Shown here: piece after piece, positions 45,418 to 56,224 of the stretch | Numbering within the stretch: the stretch's first letter is position 1 | Layout: the number at the start of each line of letters is the position of its first letter | Source of the DNA: Glandiceps talaboti | Lineage: Eukaryota > Hemichordata > Enteropneusta > Spengelidae | Assembly: GCF_964340395.1 (NCBI RefSeq) | Contig: NC_135566.1 | Span: 12,086,001-12,150,000 of the forward strand | Length of the DNA: 64,000 bases | Direction: 5' to 3' | The notes under the pieces: model-generated | Seen by the model: the letters and a program-made list of their open reading frames with translations, nothing else | What the model was told of the DNA's origin: nothing | The model's database searches: none | Position numbers and translations under genes: made by a program

Positions 45418-45765
45418 GGTGACAGCTGACGAGCTAAATAGATATATGTATTACAACAAGTAACACTAAAGTAAATCACTTTCTGTATGTGCTACTCTCA
45501 TTTATAGCATTCACATTACAATGGGTAACACTGAAGTAAAGCACTTTCTCTATGTGCTGCACTCATTAAAAGCATTCATATCAAGTGTAAAAGTACACTG
45601 TTTCAATTGGTTTATTTACAACCCCTTTCTGATGTGGTCAATTAGCAAATGAAACAGTATACTCTTACACTTGATATGGGTGCTATAAATGATTGTGGTA
45701 CATACCAAAAACACTTTACTTTGGTGTTATGGGTTGTAATATATGTATGGTGGCAGCTGGGGAAC
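45418..45765. mobile_element. Foldback element of about 350 bp
   Basis: The left arm includes CATATCAAGTGTAAAAGTAC and the right arm GTATACTCTTACACTTGATATG. Outer parts GACAGCTGACGAG and GGTGGCAGCTGG also pair loosely. The left arm contains a partial internal duplication (AAGTAAATCACTTTCT / AAGTAAAGCACTTTCT). Boundaries approximate. Confidence 0.6.
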
Positions 45766-46088
45766 AGATAGGTATATGGATTTAATGTGTGTATGGTGAC
45801 AGCTGATGATCAGATATGGATGAGTCATGGATACTTTCCAAAGTAGAGTCACTACACCATTCTAAAAAACCATACATTCATCTGCATTCTTGCCAAGATT
45901 ATTGGTTCCGTGCATAGCTTAAAGTCCATGCTTCTGTGTCATTCGATAGAGAAGAACTCTTTCCATCCATACAGTAATAAATATAGAGATGTGACATAGC
46001 AAGGTAAAGACTGAAATTCAAGACTTTAATGCTGCTTTGCTACTAATATTTACATCATTGGCTATAAAATAAAGATCATTTGAATGTG

Positions 46089-46094
46089 TTTATT
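46089..46094 (-). terminator. Candidate RPUSD4 polyadenylation signal
   Basis: AATAAA on the - strand, 135 bp past the stop codon of the RPUSD4-like gene. Confidence 0.45.
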
Positions 46095-46228
46095 AGAACA
46101 ATCCTTCAGTTTACAACCAAACTAAATCTGTGCTGGCCATTGAAAACCAGAACTGTGTATACATGTAGGTACACCCAGCTAGCCCATGGATGAAATGAAC
46201 AATTTCCATGCAACAAGCAATAGAATTA

Positions 46229-46417
46229 CTATGGAGATTCAATTTTCAGTTTTCTCATATTCCTAGTGAAATGCTTTGGAGGTTTTGCTGAGATGAAGAG
46301 ATTTCTGCCATCACGGAATTCTGGTATAATCAGTTGCTTAGCGTGTAAATGCATTGGTATAGTTCTCGCTTTAGACTGTCTCATGTCCAGTTTCTGCAAC
46401 ATATCACCTGGTACTTT
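46229..46417 (-). CDS. RPUSD4: RPUSD4 exon 9 (stop)
   Basis: Acceptor CTATTTCAG on the - strand. It reads KVPGDMLQKLDMRQSKARTI then PMHLHAKQLIIPEF, matching RPUSD4 'QSKARYIPLHLHARQLILP'. Stop TAG at 46229-46231. Confidence 0.93.
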   Translation of the reverse strand, partial: KVPGDMLQKLDMRQSKARTIPMHLHAKQLIIPEFRDGRNLFISAKPPKHFTRNMRKLKIESP

Positions 46418-49400
46418 CTGAAATAGACGAATATCACAAAAGTATTTTTTTATGTTAATACCATGTTGCCCCTGACAACTGATCAGTGTTTGAGTGTGAA
46501 TGGTGGTGTATACATGAATATAAGATATGGGGATGTATTTGTACACAAATAGTTGAACTAGTGCATGCTCTATGCAAATTGAGGTCATTATGGGTCACTA
46601 GACTAGTCCATACCATGTGACCCAATTTAAGCCAATCACTGAAGGCTGTATGAAAATGATGTCTTATAAAACTAAATAAGACCCTAGTCCTAATGTAAAT
46701 ATTTTAATGATTGTCTTTATCCATCCTATTAATATCAAAAGATATTTTTAAAAATATACAAGAAATTTAAGTCCTTTGAAAAACTTACAAGTAAAGGATA
46801 CAGCAGAGGACGAAAAAACAATGAAATAAACTCACCTGTGGTGCTAGTCTATCGCTGTGAGAATATTTATGATCACCAAGTATTGGACAACCCAAACCAG
46901 TCGCTAAATGACAACGAATCTGGTGTTTTATGCCTGAAAACAAGAATTTATAAATAATTAGAGGTGTAAGATCTTCAAGAAAATGTGCAGGGGGTCCGGA
47001 AACAAACATAAATAAATACAGTGGTAATATTACAAGTTTAGTTTTTTGTAGCCTAAATTGTCATCAAAATATTTCTTTTGTGATGTTTTGAGTTCTTGTT
47101 TATGGTGGATTGTATCGTACCATGGTAAGATACTTTAACGGGGAACGCCACTCGAGAAAATAAAGGTATTTCCATACACTTTGGGTTCTTTGCCTCTTGG
47201 GACTTACAGACATACATATGTATTAGCTGTACAATGAATATTCATGACTATCTGAAGGTAGTATAACACTAAGGCATCATGAATATTCACTGTTCAACTA
47301 ATACATATGTATGTATGCCAAGTCCCATAAGGCAAAGACCCCAATAGTGTCAGTCCACTTTAGAAGGTACAAATCAGGGCTATGCTAGGGAGTCTAACCT
47401 AACCCAACTCTAAAACTAACCCCCTAGCTTGAATACAAATGTGTATATATTGAACAATCAGTCCACTGTTCTACTTCCTTGTCTTTGTTGGCTTTGAAAC
47501 ATGTGTAGTAGACACCTTTGTAGAGGAGAAGGTGATTGGGCTACATAAAACAATTTGATGGTGCTTGACATGTGTTTTGTTTTCACAAACTAGTGGCCAG
47601 TTTGTGATACTCTCTGTCACATAGATTACTTGATCATCTGTTCAAATCAAATTTAGTGTTAGTCTGTTATTTGTGTTTGTAGTAAGTTGTGACAACTTGA
47701 TCCGTGACGACAACATGTTTAACCTGATAAACTACAACAATGAATGATTTCGTGGATTATACATTTTCCCAAGACAATTAATATAATGATGTTCATATGC
47801 ATGCACAAACTTATCATATATGCAAATAAGTAATTAGAATAAAAACATGTATGTTTAGCTACAGTGTCAGCAACAGCTGACTGAGATTAACCCTATGAGC
47901 CCCACTATTAACCCTATGGCAGATTATCACTTTCTCTCCACTTCTACGTTGCATATGAATTCGATGGAATCCCACAACTTTCTTACTATCACAGCTGATC
48001 TTACAGGTATCACACATCAAGGAGAAAACAAGGCAAATGTTTCTTTCAATGCGATATAAAATATTTTATTTTAGCTCATTCCTTTCCTTATCAATTATTT
48101 ACAATTATTCACTTCAAAATACATTTATTTACACAATTCATGGCTTAGCTAATTAAGATGGGAGATATGTTATGTAGGGAAATTTTGACCTGGTTAATAG
48201 GTGGTATAAATTGCGAAAGACAAACAATTCACCACTATGGTTATTTTTAATTGTAGCTTAGTTGAACTGTTTCTAGACAATACTCGACTTTATATACAAC
48301 ATTTGAGGTTCACCTTGTCCATTTCCTGTATGTAACAAAATCGCCATTTATGTCACAAATGGAAAACTGGAGATATTTTGACTGCTACATTATTTGTTTT
48401 ATAAAGTGGAAGAAGAGAATTGCGGCACATATTAATCCCAGTAAATGAACATACACTGCAAAGGTTTGATGTTTAGTCTATACAAATCTCACCTGTTTCT
48501 GGTTGAAGCTCTACTAGAGCACAATTACCACTGGTAGAAAGAACTCTGTAATTGGTTATGGCTGCAGTACCTCTAGATCTAGGAAGCTTAGCAAAGTCTT
48601 TATACACTAATCCATACTCTGGTCTCAGCAACATCTTTAGAAGATGAAAAAAAGTTTGATATTTACAACTCTAGCAATGTGATGAGGAAGAACTACATAA
48701 TTCCAACAAGACTCAGTGGCTATAATAATACACTGGATATTACAGCCAAAATGTAGATGCTTGTGTCCGAGGATTCAATGCATGTTATTCAAGATCCAAA
48801 AGTATAAACACCTATATATGGGGTTGTAATATTTTTTTTTACATTACAAGCCCAGTAAATGTTTCTATGGTACATCTATTTTCATATTTACGATTTCCAT
48901 TCATTTAGATTGTCAAAATATGAAAGTGTCTTTACTACAAAAATTACAATCTTTGATGAGGTGCATCGAATTATGTGTATAATGTCTGTTGGATATATAA
49001 GCTTCAACAGCATATTCCCATCTGGAAAAAATGATAATGTGTATCACAGTCCTTCTATACAGGATTATTGTATATTGAGGCACGTTCCAATTACTGTCTC
49101 TGGTCTCAGAAGTATATTTGTCCAAAGGCATCTAAACTTTTTGAAGTACATCTATAAATTCTTTTTACCCATATTTGTTCTTTTTTTCAGTAGCTAACAA
49201 CTGGTACAGCAAGCCTACTTTCAGCCGTATCAATGATTTATACATACCCTTCTTTTGCCAGCAACTTCACCTTCTGCCATAGGAATCTCTATCACACCTG
49301 CAACACACAAAAATGATATCGATGTATCATTCTTAATTGAAGGAAAAAATTACTTTCAATTTTTTGATGTTTTTATATAATGGTTTCATAATAGGGTGAT

Positions 49401-52400
49401 ACAGTTACCATAGAAACAACAAACTTCCTTTTTGGAGAACTCCCTTTGTTAACATGGAACCCACTACTCTATAAAGGTCTGGGGAGAACCCTGATTTTTA
49501 GGTGAAATCATAGGGTGGAACCCACTACTCTATAAAGGTCTGGCTAGAACCCTGATTATTTGGTGAAATCATAGGATGGAACCCACTACTTTATAAAGGT
49601 CTGGGTAGAACCCTGATTATTAGGTGAAATCAGAGGGTGGAACCCACTACTCTATAAAGGTCTGAGTAGAACCCTGATTATTTGGTGAAATCAGAGGATG
49701 GAACCCACTACTCTATAAAGGTCTGGGGAGAACCCTGATTATTAGGTGAAATCACAGGATGCAACCCACTACTCTATAAAGGTCTGGGTAGAACCCTGAC
49801 TATCAGGTGAAATCATAGGATGGAACCCACTACTCTATAAAGGTCTGGGGAGAACCCTGATTATTAGGTGAAATCACAGGATGCAACCCACTACTCTATA
49901 AAGGTCTGGGGAGAACCCTGATTATTAGGTGAAATCACAGGATGCAACCCACTACTCTATAAAGGTCTGGGTAGAACCCTGACTATCAGGTGAAATCATA
50001 GGATGGAACCCACTACTCTATAAAGGTCTGGGGAGAACCCTGATTATTAGGTGAAATCACAGGATGCAACCCACTACTCTATAAAGGTCTGGGGAGAACC
50101 CTGATTATTAGGTGAAATCATAGGATGGAACCCACTACTCTATAAAGGTCTGGGGAGAACCCTGATTATTAGGTGAAATCATAGGATGGAACCCACTACT
50201 CTATAAAGGTCTGGGGAGAACCCTGATTATTAGGTGAAATCATAGGATGGAACCCACTACTCTATAAAGGTCTGGGGAGAACCCTGATTATTAGGTGAAA
50301 TCATAGGATGGAACCCACTACTCTATAAAGGTCTGTGTAGAACCCTGATTATTAGGTGAAATCATAGGATGGAACCCACTACTCTATAAAGGTCTGGGGA
50401 GAACCCTGATTATTAGGTGAAATCATAGGATGGAACCCACTACTCTATAAAGGTCTGGGGAGAACCCTGATTATTAGGTGAAATCATAGGATGGAACCCA
50501 CTACTCTATAAAGGTCTGGGGAGAACCCTGATTATTAGGTGAAATCATAGGATGGAACCCATTACTCTATAAAAGACCATACTTGAATGGATATATATTC
50601 TGACAATCACACCCACCTTCATTTGGTTCTGGTACATGGATTGTTAGAACCCTACAAATGAAAGAAGAAAAGTGAATGAGTGATTGACAATGTCAAAGAA
50701 TGAAAACATTCAGGAACAAATCTAAAGTTTCAAAAAATGTGTTCCAAAGTAACCAAGTAGTATGTTTATGCCAATGACACTACAGCTACAGCAGACATCA
50801 ATGTAACTTGGCAACAGCATAACAATATGCACAGACAATGTGTTATACATAAGAGATTATACCATACACAAGCCAAGTTGAACATGTTCAAACATAACTA
50901 TTGGTTTTTTATATCCTTGTCTGCCTATGTCATGACAACTCAGATCTATGTCATCAGTTTTGCAGTACTTGAAATACAAGTCAATAATGTGTTTGATCTC
51001 CCTAACATCACCAGTGGGTTAATAATGTGTTTGATCTCCCTGACATCACCAGTGGATCAATAACATGTTTGATCTCCCTCACATGGCTTTTAATACGATC
51101 AAGATCAAAGAATTGAAGTATTTTTCACTTCAAGTGACTGTACAGGGCTATGTGAAAAAAAATGTGGAAATTTACCAATATTTTTTGACAACTTGGTGAT
51201 GTCTGAACATTGCATTGAGTTGTCGGGCAGTGACCTCTGACCTAGCTAGAAGCATCACACCAGTGGTTTCTTTGTCTAGTCTATGTATCAAGTACAACTT
51301 GGTCAGTGACTTGTCAATCAATCTTGCCAACAATGGAAGGGTATCATTGACATTGTTAGTGACACCTGGTCCACCTGTAAAGTACAAAACAAACATGAAT
51401 GTTACATGAATACTGCAATACCCAGGCTCTACATGATTGTCTGCACCACCCATTGCTCTTGAAGTACTTAATTCATATGTAGGTATTGTCAGTGGTAGTA
51501 TTATGGTACAAAGTTTATTCCCAAGTCTTTAGATCACTTCATTAAAATATTGTTACGTCTGGGTAAACACCCTCCTCCCACCCCCTTGTCAGCAACATGC
51601 ATTGTTTGAATATCAGAAAATGGGGTTAGTACACAACATGTGGCTAGTTAGTTAGTACCTCATCATGTCACATGACTTCTCCCTCATAATTATATGACTA
51701 AATAAGTCACCTGACTACTACCTCATCAAGTCACCTGACTACTACCTCATCAAGTCACATGACTTCTACCTCATGTCATATGATATTATTTGACTGTATA
51801 ACTGTAACTAATATCCTATTGTGGTTTACACAAGACTTTCTACTTTCTACTTTACCAACACTGGAGACTTTCTCTGTGTTTTTAGATTAAGTAGCCCTTA
51901 ATAGCAAAAAGTGCATCATGCAGTAACTTACCATGTGAGGGAAGACCATAGGGTTTATCAATAGCAATAACATCATCTGAAATCAGTAATGAAAGATAAA
52001 TTGTTATCAGTTTTTACCATAGAACTAATATTGAAATGTAAACTACATAACATCACAAAGAAGATAATACTAGTATGCATATAACCCAAATGTATGTTGA
52101 ATTTTAACAATCAAAGAGTTTTTTCGGAAACTGGTGTCACTGTCCAAGTTTCATGATACTCTCTTTGGAAGTGAATTTTTCAATAATTCACCATGGTCAT
52201 AGATGATACTGTACTTACAATACTATAGTGGACATCCTTACCATGGTCATAGATGATACTAAACTATAGTGGATGGCCTTACCATGGTGATAGATGATAC
52301 TATACTTACAATACTATAGTGGATGGCCTTACCATGGTGATAGATGATACTAAACTATAGTGGATAGCCTTACCATGGTGATAGATGATACTAAACTATA

Positions 52401-53897
52401 GTGGATGGCCTTACCATGGTCATAGATGATACTGTCATGCAAGATCTTGGCAACAACTTGAGTAGACAGTCTGCTCAAATCTTTAACTTGGTATGATAGG
52501 ACCTGATATCCATGACTGTCGGTCCTACCTCTTGGTAACTCTTTCAAAATAAAAATATAAGAGTTAATCATGATTGTATTGATATCATACATCCAGGTAA
52601 TTTAATGAACAGATCTATCAATATATGGAAATAGGCACTACAGCTTAGAATGGGATTACACTAGTACTCACGAACATACTAGTAATCTTTAGGAATAGGG
52701 TAAGACTAGTACTCCCTAGCATAAACTTTAGGCCTTGGAATATGGGGTAAGACTAGTACTCCCTAGCATAAACTTTAGGCCTTGGAATATGGGGTAAGAC
52801 TAGTACTCCCTAGCATAAACTTTAGGCCTTGGAATATAGGGTTAGACTAGTACTCCCTAGCATAAACTTTAGGCCTTGGAATATGGGGTAAGACTAGTAC
52901 TCCCTAGCATAAACTTTAGGCCTTGGAATATGGGGTAAGACTAGTACTCCCTAGCATAAACTTTAGGCCTTGGAATATAGGGTTAGACTAGAACTCCCTA
53001 GCATAAACTTTTGGGATAAGGTTAGAGTTAGACTAGTACTCCCTAGCATAATAGTCTTGCTTGCAGACGGAGTAAAAGTCGAGACTGATTCCAACAATGT
53101 TCCTCTCCCAGGTCCCTCTCCTGCAGGACTATCCCTGACATAAACCCGATGCCCATAAAGTTGATTTGTGTTTCGTATTAGCCATATTGCAGGTGTGTGT
53201 ATCTAGACCTACCTGTCTGATTTCTCTTTTCTTCTTCTGTATTTACACGTGTATGTTCACGTCGACTGGATTGTGACCGTTCATGGTAAAGTTGTTGGCG
53301 TATTTTCATGGCACTTTTCTTAGCAGTTGACATTTTACTTGATGACACTTCATCATTTTGTACACTTTGGGACTCTGAATTATCTTGTGTTTCCCCGACA
53401 ACTATATCGTCCTCACCGGGAACGTATTTTTCACGAATGTTACGAGAGGTAGAACTTTGTGTTTTTTTCCTTTTGCGTCGTTGTTGTGTGTCGACTGTTT
53501 TCTCCTGAATTGAAAAAGTGGTGTCCAAAGTCGTGTCAAATTTATCGAAATTCCCTTCCTGATCGATACCAAAATAATCATCTTCTGACCTCGTATTCAT
53601 TCCCATTACTTTCCCGTCTGTACTGTCTTCCTTCAGGGTACCGTAGCGTCGTTGCAAGTACAAGATACAAGTGGAGTGACAACTCTGAGAGACACGTGAG
53701 TTCCCTTTCGTACATGTGACAGGGCGAAATTTATGCGAACAGCACAACTTACGACAGCAAAATACATTGTTCAAAATATTAGTCGTTGATCCGACGTGTC
53801 TTGTGCTTTTTACATCTTTGGATGGTTGCAAAACGCGGGAAATCGAATAAAATCTCGCGAAAATACGACGTGTTTGGTACCTCATGGAGGCTGCCAT
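46229..53897 (-). CDS. RPUSD4: RPUSD4-like mitochondrial RNA pseudouridine synthase, whole gene, 9 coding exons, 522 aa
   Basis: Exons in transcript order (given low-high): 53213-53897, 52415-52540, 51932-51976, 51176-51374, 50617-50651, 49248-49297, 48493-48634, 46836-46933, 46229-46417. All introns are GT-AG, phases fit, total 1569 nt. The C-terminal part (from about residue 230) aligns by eye throughout with human RPUSD4, including DKPYGLPSHGGPG, HRLDKETTGVMLLA (catalytic D319), RHHQVVKKYW, ALVELQPETGIKHQIRCHL and GCPILGDHKYS. The family isomerises uridine to pseudouridine in mitochondrial rRNA and tRNA. The first 228 residues are longer than in human (377 residues in all) and rich in Ser, Arg and acidic stretches. 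The N-terminus (MAASMRYQTRRIFARFYS) looks like a mitochondrial presequence. Convergent with LIMK. Confidence 0.93.
46836..46933 (-). CDS. RPUSD4: RPUSD4 exon 8
   Basis: Acceptor TTTTCAG, donor CAG|GTGAGT. It reads IKHQIRCHLATGLGCPILGD then HKYSHSDRLAPQ, the conserved C-terminal RluA/RsuA motif region. Confidence 0.95.
47131..47363. mobile_element. Foldback MITE in RPUSD4 intron 7
   Basis: Left-arm phrases GGGTTCTTTGCCTCTTGGGA and ATACATATGTATTAGCTG are mirrored by CAACTAATACATATGTATG and TCCCATAAGGCAAAGACCC. Inner AATGAATATTCATGA pairs with its own complement. The ends, ACTTTAACGG and GTCCACTTTA, suggest TIRs near an AGTGGA/TCCACT type. No coding capacity. Confidence 0.7.
47364..48492. other. 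Remaining part of RPUSD4 intron 7
   Basis: No exon, RNA gene or clear element. Sequence is AT-rich and low in repeats. Confidence 0.4.
48493..48634 (-). CDS. RPUSD4: RPUSD4 exon 7
   Basis: Acceptor TCTTCTAAAG, donor ACAG|GTGAGA. It reads MLLRPEYGLVYKDFAKLPRS then AAITNYRVLSTSGNCALVEL, matching the RPUSD4 segment before 'ELQPITGIKHQ'. Confidence 0.9.
49248..49297 (-). CDS. RPUSD4: RPUSD4 exon 6
   Basis: Acceptor TGTTGCAG, donor AGG|GTATGT. It reads VIEIPMAEGEVAGKRR, equivalent to 'GVVDIPIVEKEAQGQQQ' of human RPUSD4. Confidence 0.85.
49456..50573 (+). repeat. 61-bp minisatellite, about 18 units, RPUSD4 intron 5
   Basis: The unit contains AACCCACTACTCTATAAAGG, TCTGGGGAGAACCCTGATTA and TTAGGTGAAATCATAGGATG. 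Units are 90-98 percent alike by eye. A two-unit pattern (GGGGAGAACC...CACAGGATGCAA then GGGTAGAACC...CATAGGATGGAA) is repeated in the middle, showing block copying; the last eight units are almost uniform. Purely intronic. Confidence 0.95.
50617..50651 (-). CDS. RPUSD4: RPUSD4 exon 5 (35-bp exon)
   Basis: Acceptor ATTTGTAG, donor GAAG|GTGGGT. It reads (W)VLTIHVPEPNE, matching human 'WAITVHVPMPSAG'. The phase fits both neighbours. Confidence 0.88.
51176..51374 (-). CDS. RPUSD4: RPUSD4 exon 4: catalytic motif
   Basis: Acceptor TTTACAG, donor TATTG|GTAAAT. It reads GGPGVTNNVNDTLPLLARLI then YLIHRLDKETTGVMLLARSE and RQLNAMFRHHQVVKKYW. HRLDKETTG contains the nucleophilic Asp of the RluA family. 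Confidence 0.95.
51932..51976 (-). CDS. RPUSD4: RPUSD4 exon 3 (45-bp exon)
   Basis: Acceptor TGATTTCAG, donor CATG|GTAAGT. It reads DDVIAIDKPYGLPSH, matching 'FLVINKPYGIPVHGGPG' in human RPUSD4. Confidence 0.93.
52185..52436 (-). repeat. Minisatellite built from the exon 2 donor
   Basis: On the - strand each unit reads AGTATCATCTATxACCATG then GTAAGG, which are the last coding bases and donor of exon 2. The true junction is at 52414/52415; five more copies follow into the intron (near 52370, 52329, 52280, 52240, 52189), four of them with an intact GTAAGG. Units are 41 bp or about 50 bp (with a TACTTACAAT insert). Confidence 0.93.
52415..52540 (-). CDS. RPUSD4: RPUSD4 exon 2
   Basis: Acceptor TTTTGAAAG, donor CATG|GTAAGG. 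It reads ELPRGRTDSHGYQVLSYQVK then DLSRLSTQVVAKILHDSIIY and DHG. The donor sits at the edge of the minisatellite 52185-52436. Confidence 0.88.
52689..53050 (+). repeat. 47-bp minisatellite, about 7-8 units, RPUSD4 intron 1
   Basis: The unit contains GACTAGTACTCCCTAGCATA, AACTTTAGGCCTTGGAATAT and GGGGTAA. Units are near identical. It does not include a splice site. Confidence 0.93.
53213..53897 (-). CDS. RPUSD4: RPUSD4 exon 1: start codon, presequence, long N-terminal extension
   Basis: The ATG at 53895-53897 sits in AAAATGG, a good context, and starts MAASMRYQTRRIFARFYSIS, Arg-rich and acid-free as in mitochondrial targeting sequences. An upstream in-frame ATG (53934-53936) gives MMSAPNDTTVYFK first and looks less natural. 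The remainder has several Cys (FCCRKLCCSHK), a basic RRKRKK run and Ser-rich acidic stretches; I recognise no domain. Donor ACAG|GTAGGT. Confidence 0.8.
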
Positions 53898-55018
53898 TTT
53901 GAAATACACAGTCGTATCGTTGGGGGCGCTCATCACTCTAGTTACAGAGCGTGATCCCCAGGCAGGAAGGGAGGGGGGCGGGAGACACTATTATCACAAG
54001 ATAGCGCAGCAAACATCGTCAACTTGTGAACTACAATCACTATCATGGTTTTTTGTGATGCTTAATTTTTTTTCTGTTGTCTTTCTTTCTCCCGTTTATA
54101 AACTAAATACATGTAATACAAGAATAACTTCCGATCGTTTCTTTTCCTGCTAATTACTCTTCTATTATTGACTGGATATCACTATTTCAATTCACTATTT
54201 CTATTCTTCCACTCACATCAAATCGCCTTTTCTAAATGAAAATATGTTATAGCCTTGAAGGCTTATAATTGCCATGATGTCAGTTACACTGACAGTTAAC
54301 CTCGCACCACGTGACGGCAACAAGGACCAATTTCGAATAATCAGGAATCGAAGTTGCAGTTCTTGAAATTCCTTCAACCTTTGCCACATGAAATCTTGTT
54401 CCGGGTGCTTTTGCAGTAATAAGAAGCCGGGGCTCAATGTCTTGTTTTCAAGAATTTCAACTTTTTATTTTCGCATAGAGTTAATGCAGTACTTAACAGC
54501 CAATATCAACCTTGGCAGGTGAATATAACTCAAGCAATTATTCTGCAGCGCGTCTATGATGTTAACGTTGAATTGCTTTCACAAAGTATGCCAGAAGACA
54601 ATTGGAGAAATGAAAACTATATATATTCGAAATTGTAAAATTACGTCAGGTCACCTAATCATTGACAATTTAGGACACAGAAAGAAAACAAAACTAAATC
54701 AATTTATAGACAAACCAAAATAAAGTTAATTAGGTTTACTTACTTTACTTATATATTCTAAATGGAAGTTTTTTGCACAATTATATGAGGCCCAATATTT
54801 CAGGTGTGGCTTCGAGTTTTGAAAAAACTATGATAAGAATGTACATAATAATAATGAGGTTGAGAATCTGACCAATTTGTACATTCCAGAATCTACATCT
54901 ACGTGGGCCTACCTATCTGTGTATATAATACCAGCTAATCTCCTTACGGATATCACAGCTGGGGGAGAGATGCACATAAAACCTAGTAATATCGTTTATG
55001 GAGTCTTCAAAGTATCAG
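53898..55018. other. Upstream region of RPUSD4, intergenic
   Basis: This should hold the RPUSD4 promoter. The initiator region reads CAAAATGGCAGCC on the - strand, close to the YY1-type motif AANATGGCGGC often found at starts of mitochondrial protein genes. No other gene is seen. Confidence 0.35.
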
Positions 55019-55302
55019 TAGCCCCATCTACACGTAGGTCGTCCTACCTGAGGCAGTCCCAAGTCCTACCTGAGGTAGGATAGATTTGTGTCTACACGTA
55101 GGAAGGTTAGAACAGAGATGACATGTGTTCCGTCCTGACAGTACATAGGATGAAGTCAGGAGGGTTTCAGGAAACCTCTCAAAGGTGTCCTAAGTCAGGA
55201 CGGTTTCAGGACAGGTTCAGGACGCGTTTGCGTCTACACGGGCTTCAAACTATCCTGAATCCTACCTCAGGTAGGATTTTTAGTGCCGTGTAGACGGGGC
55301 TA
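55019..55302. mobile_element. Foldback MITE with TA target site
   Basis: It starts TA-GCCCCATCTACACG and ends CGTGTAGACGGGGC-TA. Inner phrases TCCTACCTGAGG and CCTACCTCAGGTAGGAT recur in both directions, so the interior is itself a patchwork of short palindromes. The TA at each edge fits a TA duplication. More GC-rich than its surroundings. Confidence 0.8.
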
Positions 55303-55631
55303 GTGTCCTGACTGGCTTTCATATCATAATTTTAATGAGTTCCAGTCATTCATAGTTTTAACTGTGTTGATACGCTTGGTGTTTAAACTCTAGGTGCAAT
55401 GTCTTTTTATGACATTGTAGTGAATATATATTTAGTTACTAGTACTTGATTAAGAAAATCATATATCTTTAGTTGCTTGATGGAAAATAATATCAATTAC
55501 AGCTAGTGCAGGTTTATCATGACTTGTTCGATTTCATATTTTATTTCTTTAGACAGATAGTCTGAGAGAAGTACATACCGTTGTACCTTGGTCTTCGGTG
55601 ACTTCGAGGATTTCGATTCCAGACCTTATGA

Positions 55632-55633
<2 letters not shown>

Positions 55634-55664
<31 letters not shown>

Positions 55665-55799
55665 TGTATGTATGTATGTATGTATGTATGTATGTATGTA
55701 TGTATGTATGTATGTATGTATGTATGTATGTATGTATGTATGTATGTATGTATGTATGTATGTATGTATGTATGTATGTATGTATGTATGTATGTATGT
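55634..55799 (+). repeat. (TATG)n microsatellite, about 41 units
   Basis: Uninterrupted TATG tetranucleotides for about 165 bp, then (TGTC)/(TGCC) drift to 55880. All six frames give simple peptides such as YVCM or HTYI. Confidence 0.97.
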
Positions 55800-56042
55800 C
55801 TGTCTGACTACCTGCCTGCCTCGCTGTCTGCCTACCCATTTGTCTGTCTTTGAGTGTGTGTCCCTTTCTGTCTGTCTCTTGCACTATAAAACATGTCATT
55901 GAAAAGATATGATGACATAATACTACATTATTCACAAGTACATATCAATTAGTATGGTTAGTACCTAATGTATGACATTGTCTATGTCAACATTTTGATA
56001 ATAACATAATAATAATCTACATCATTCTGTGGTTTATTCACT

Positions 56043-56052
56043 TTTATTTATT
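56043..56052 (-). terminator. Candidate polyadenylation signals of the sulfotransferase
   Basis: Two overlapping AATAAA hexamers on the - strand about 175 bp after the stop codon. Confidence 0.45.
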
Positions 56053-56224
56053 TACTTATCTCCCAAGAAGTTCAATAAGGCCTAATTTACAGTGTTAATA
56101 TGCTTTTGGGGGAGACCAACGTTGTTCGGTAGAGTCAAACGGTTGATCTGAATTCAAATGTCGTGATCACATTTTACGTTTCTGCAGACCAATAAATATA
56201 CACTATAAATTATATTTTAAAAGT

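Noticed and set aside
55549-55935. 128-residue HTYI-repeat protein
   Set aside because: Translation of the (TATG)n microsatellite.
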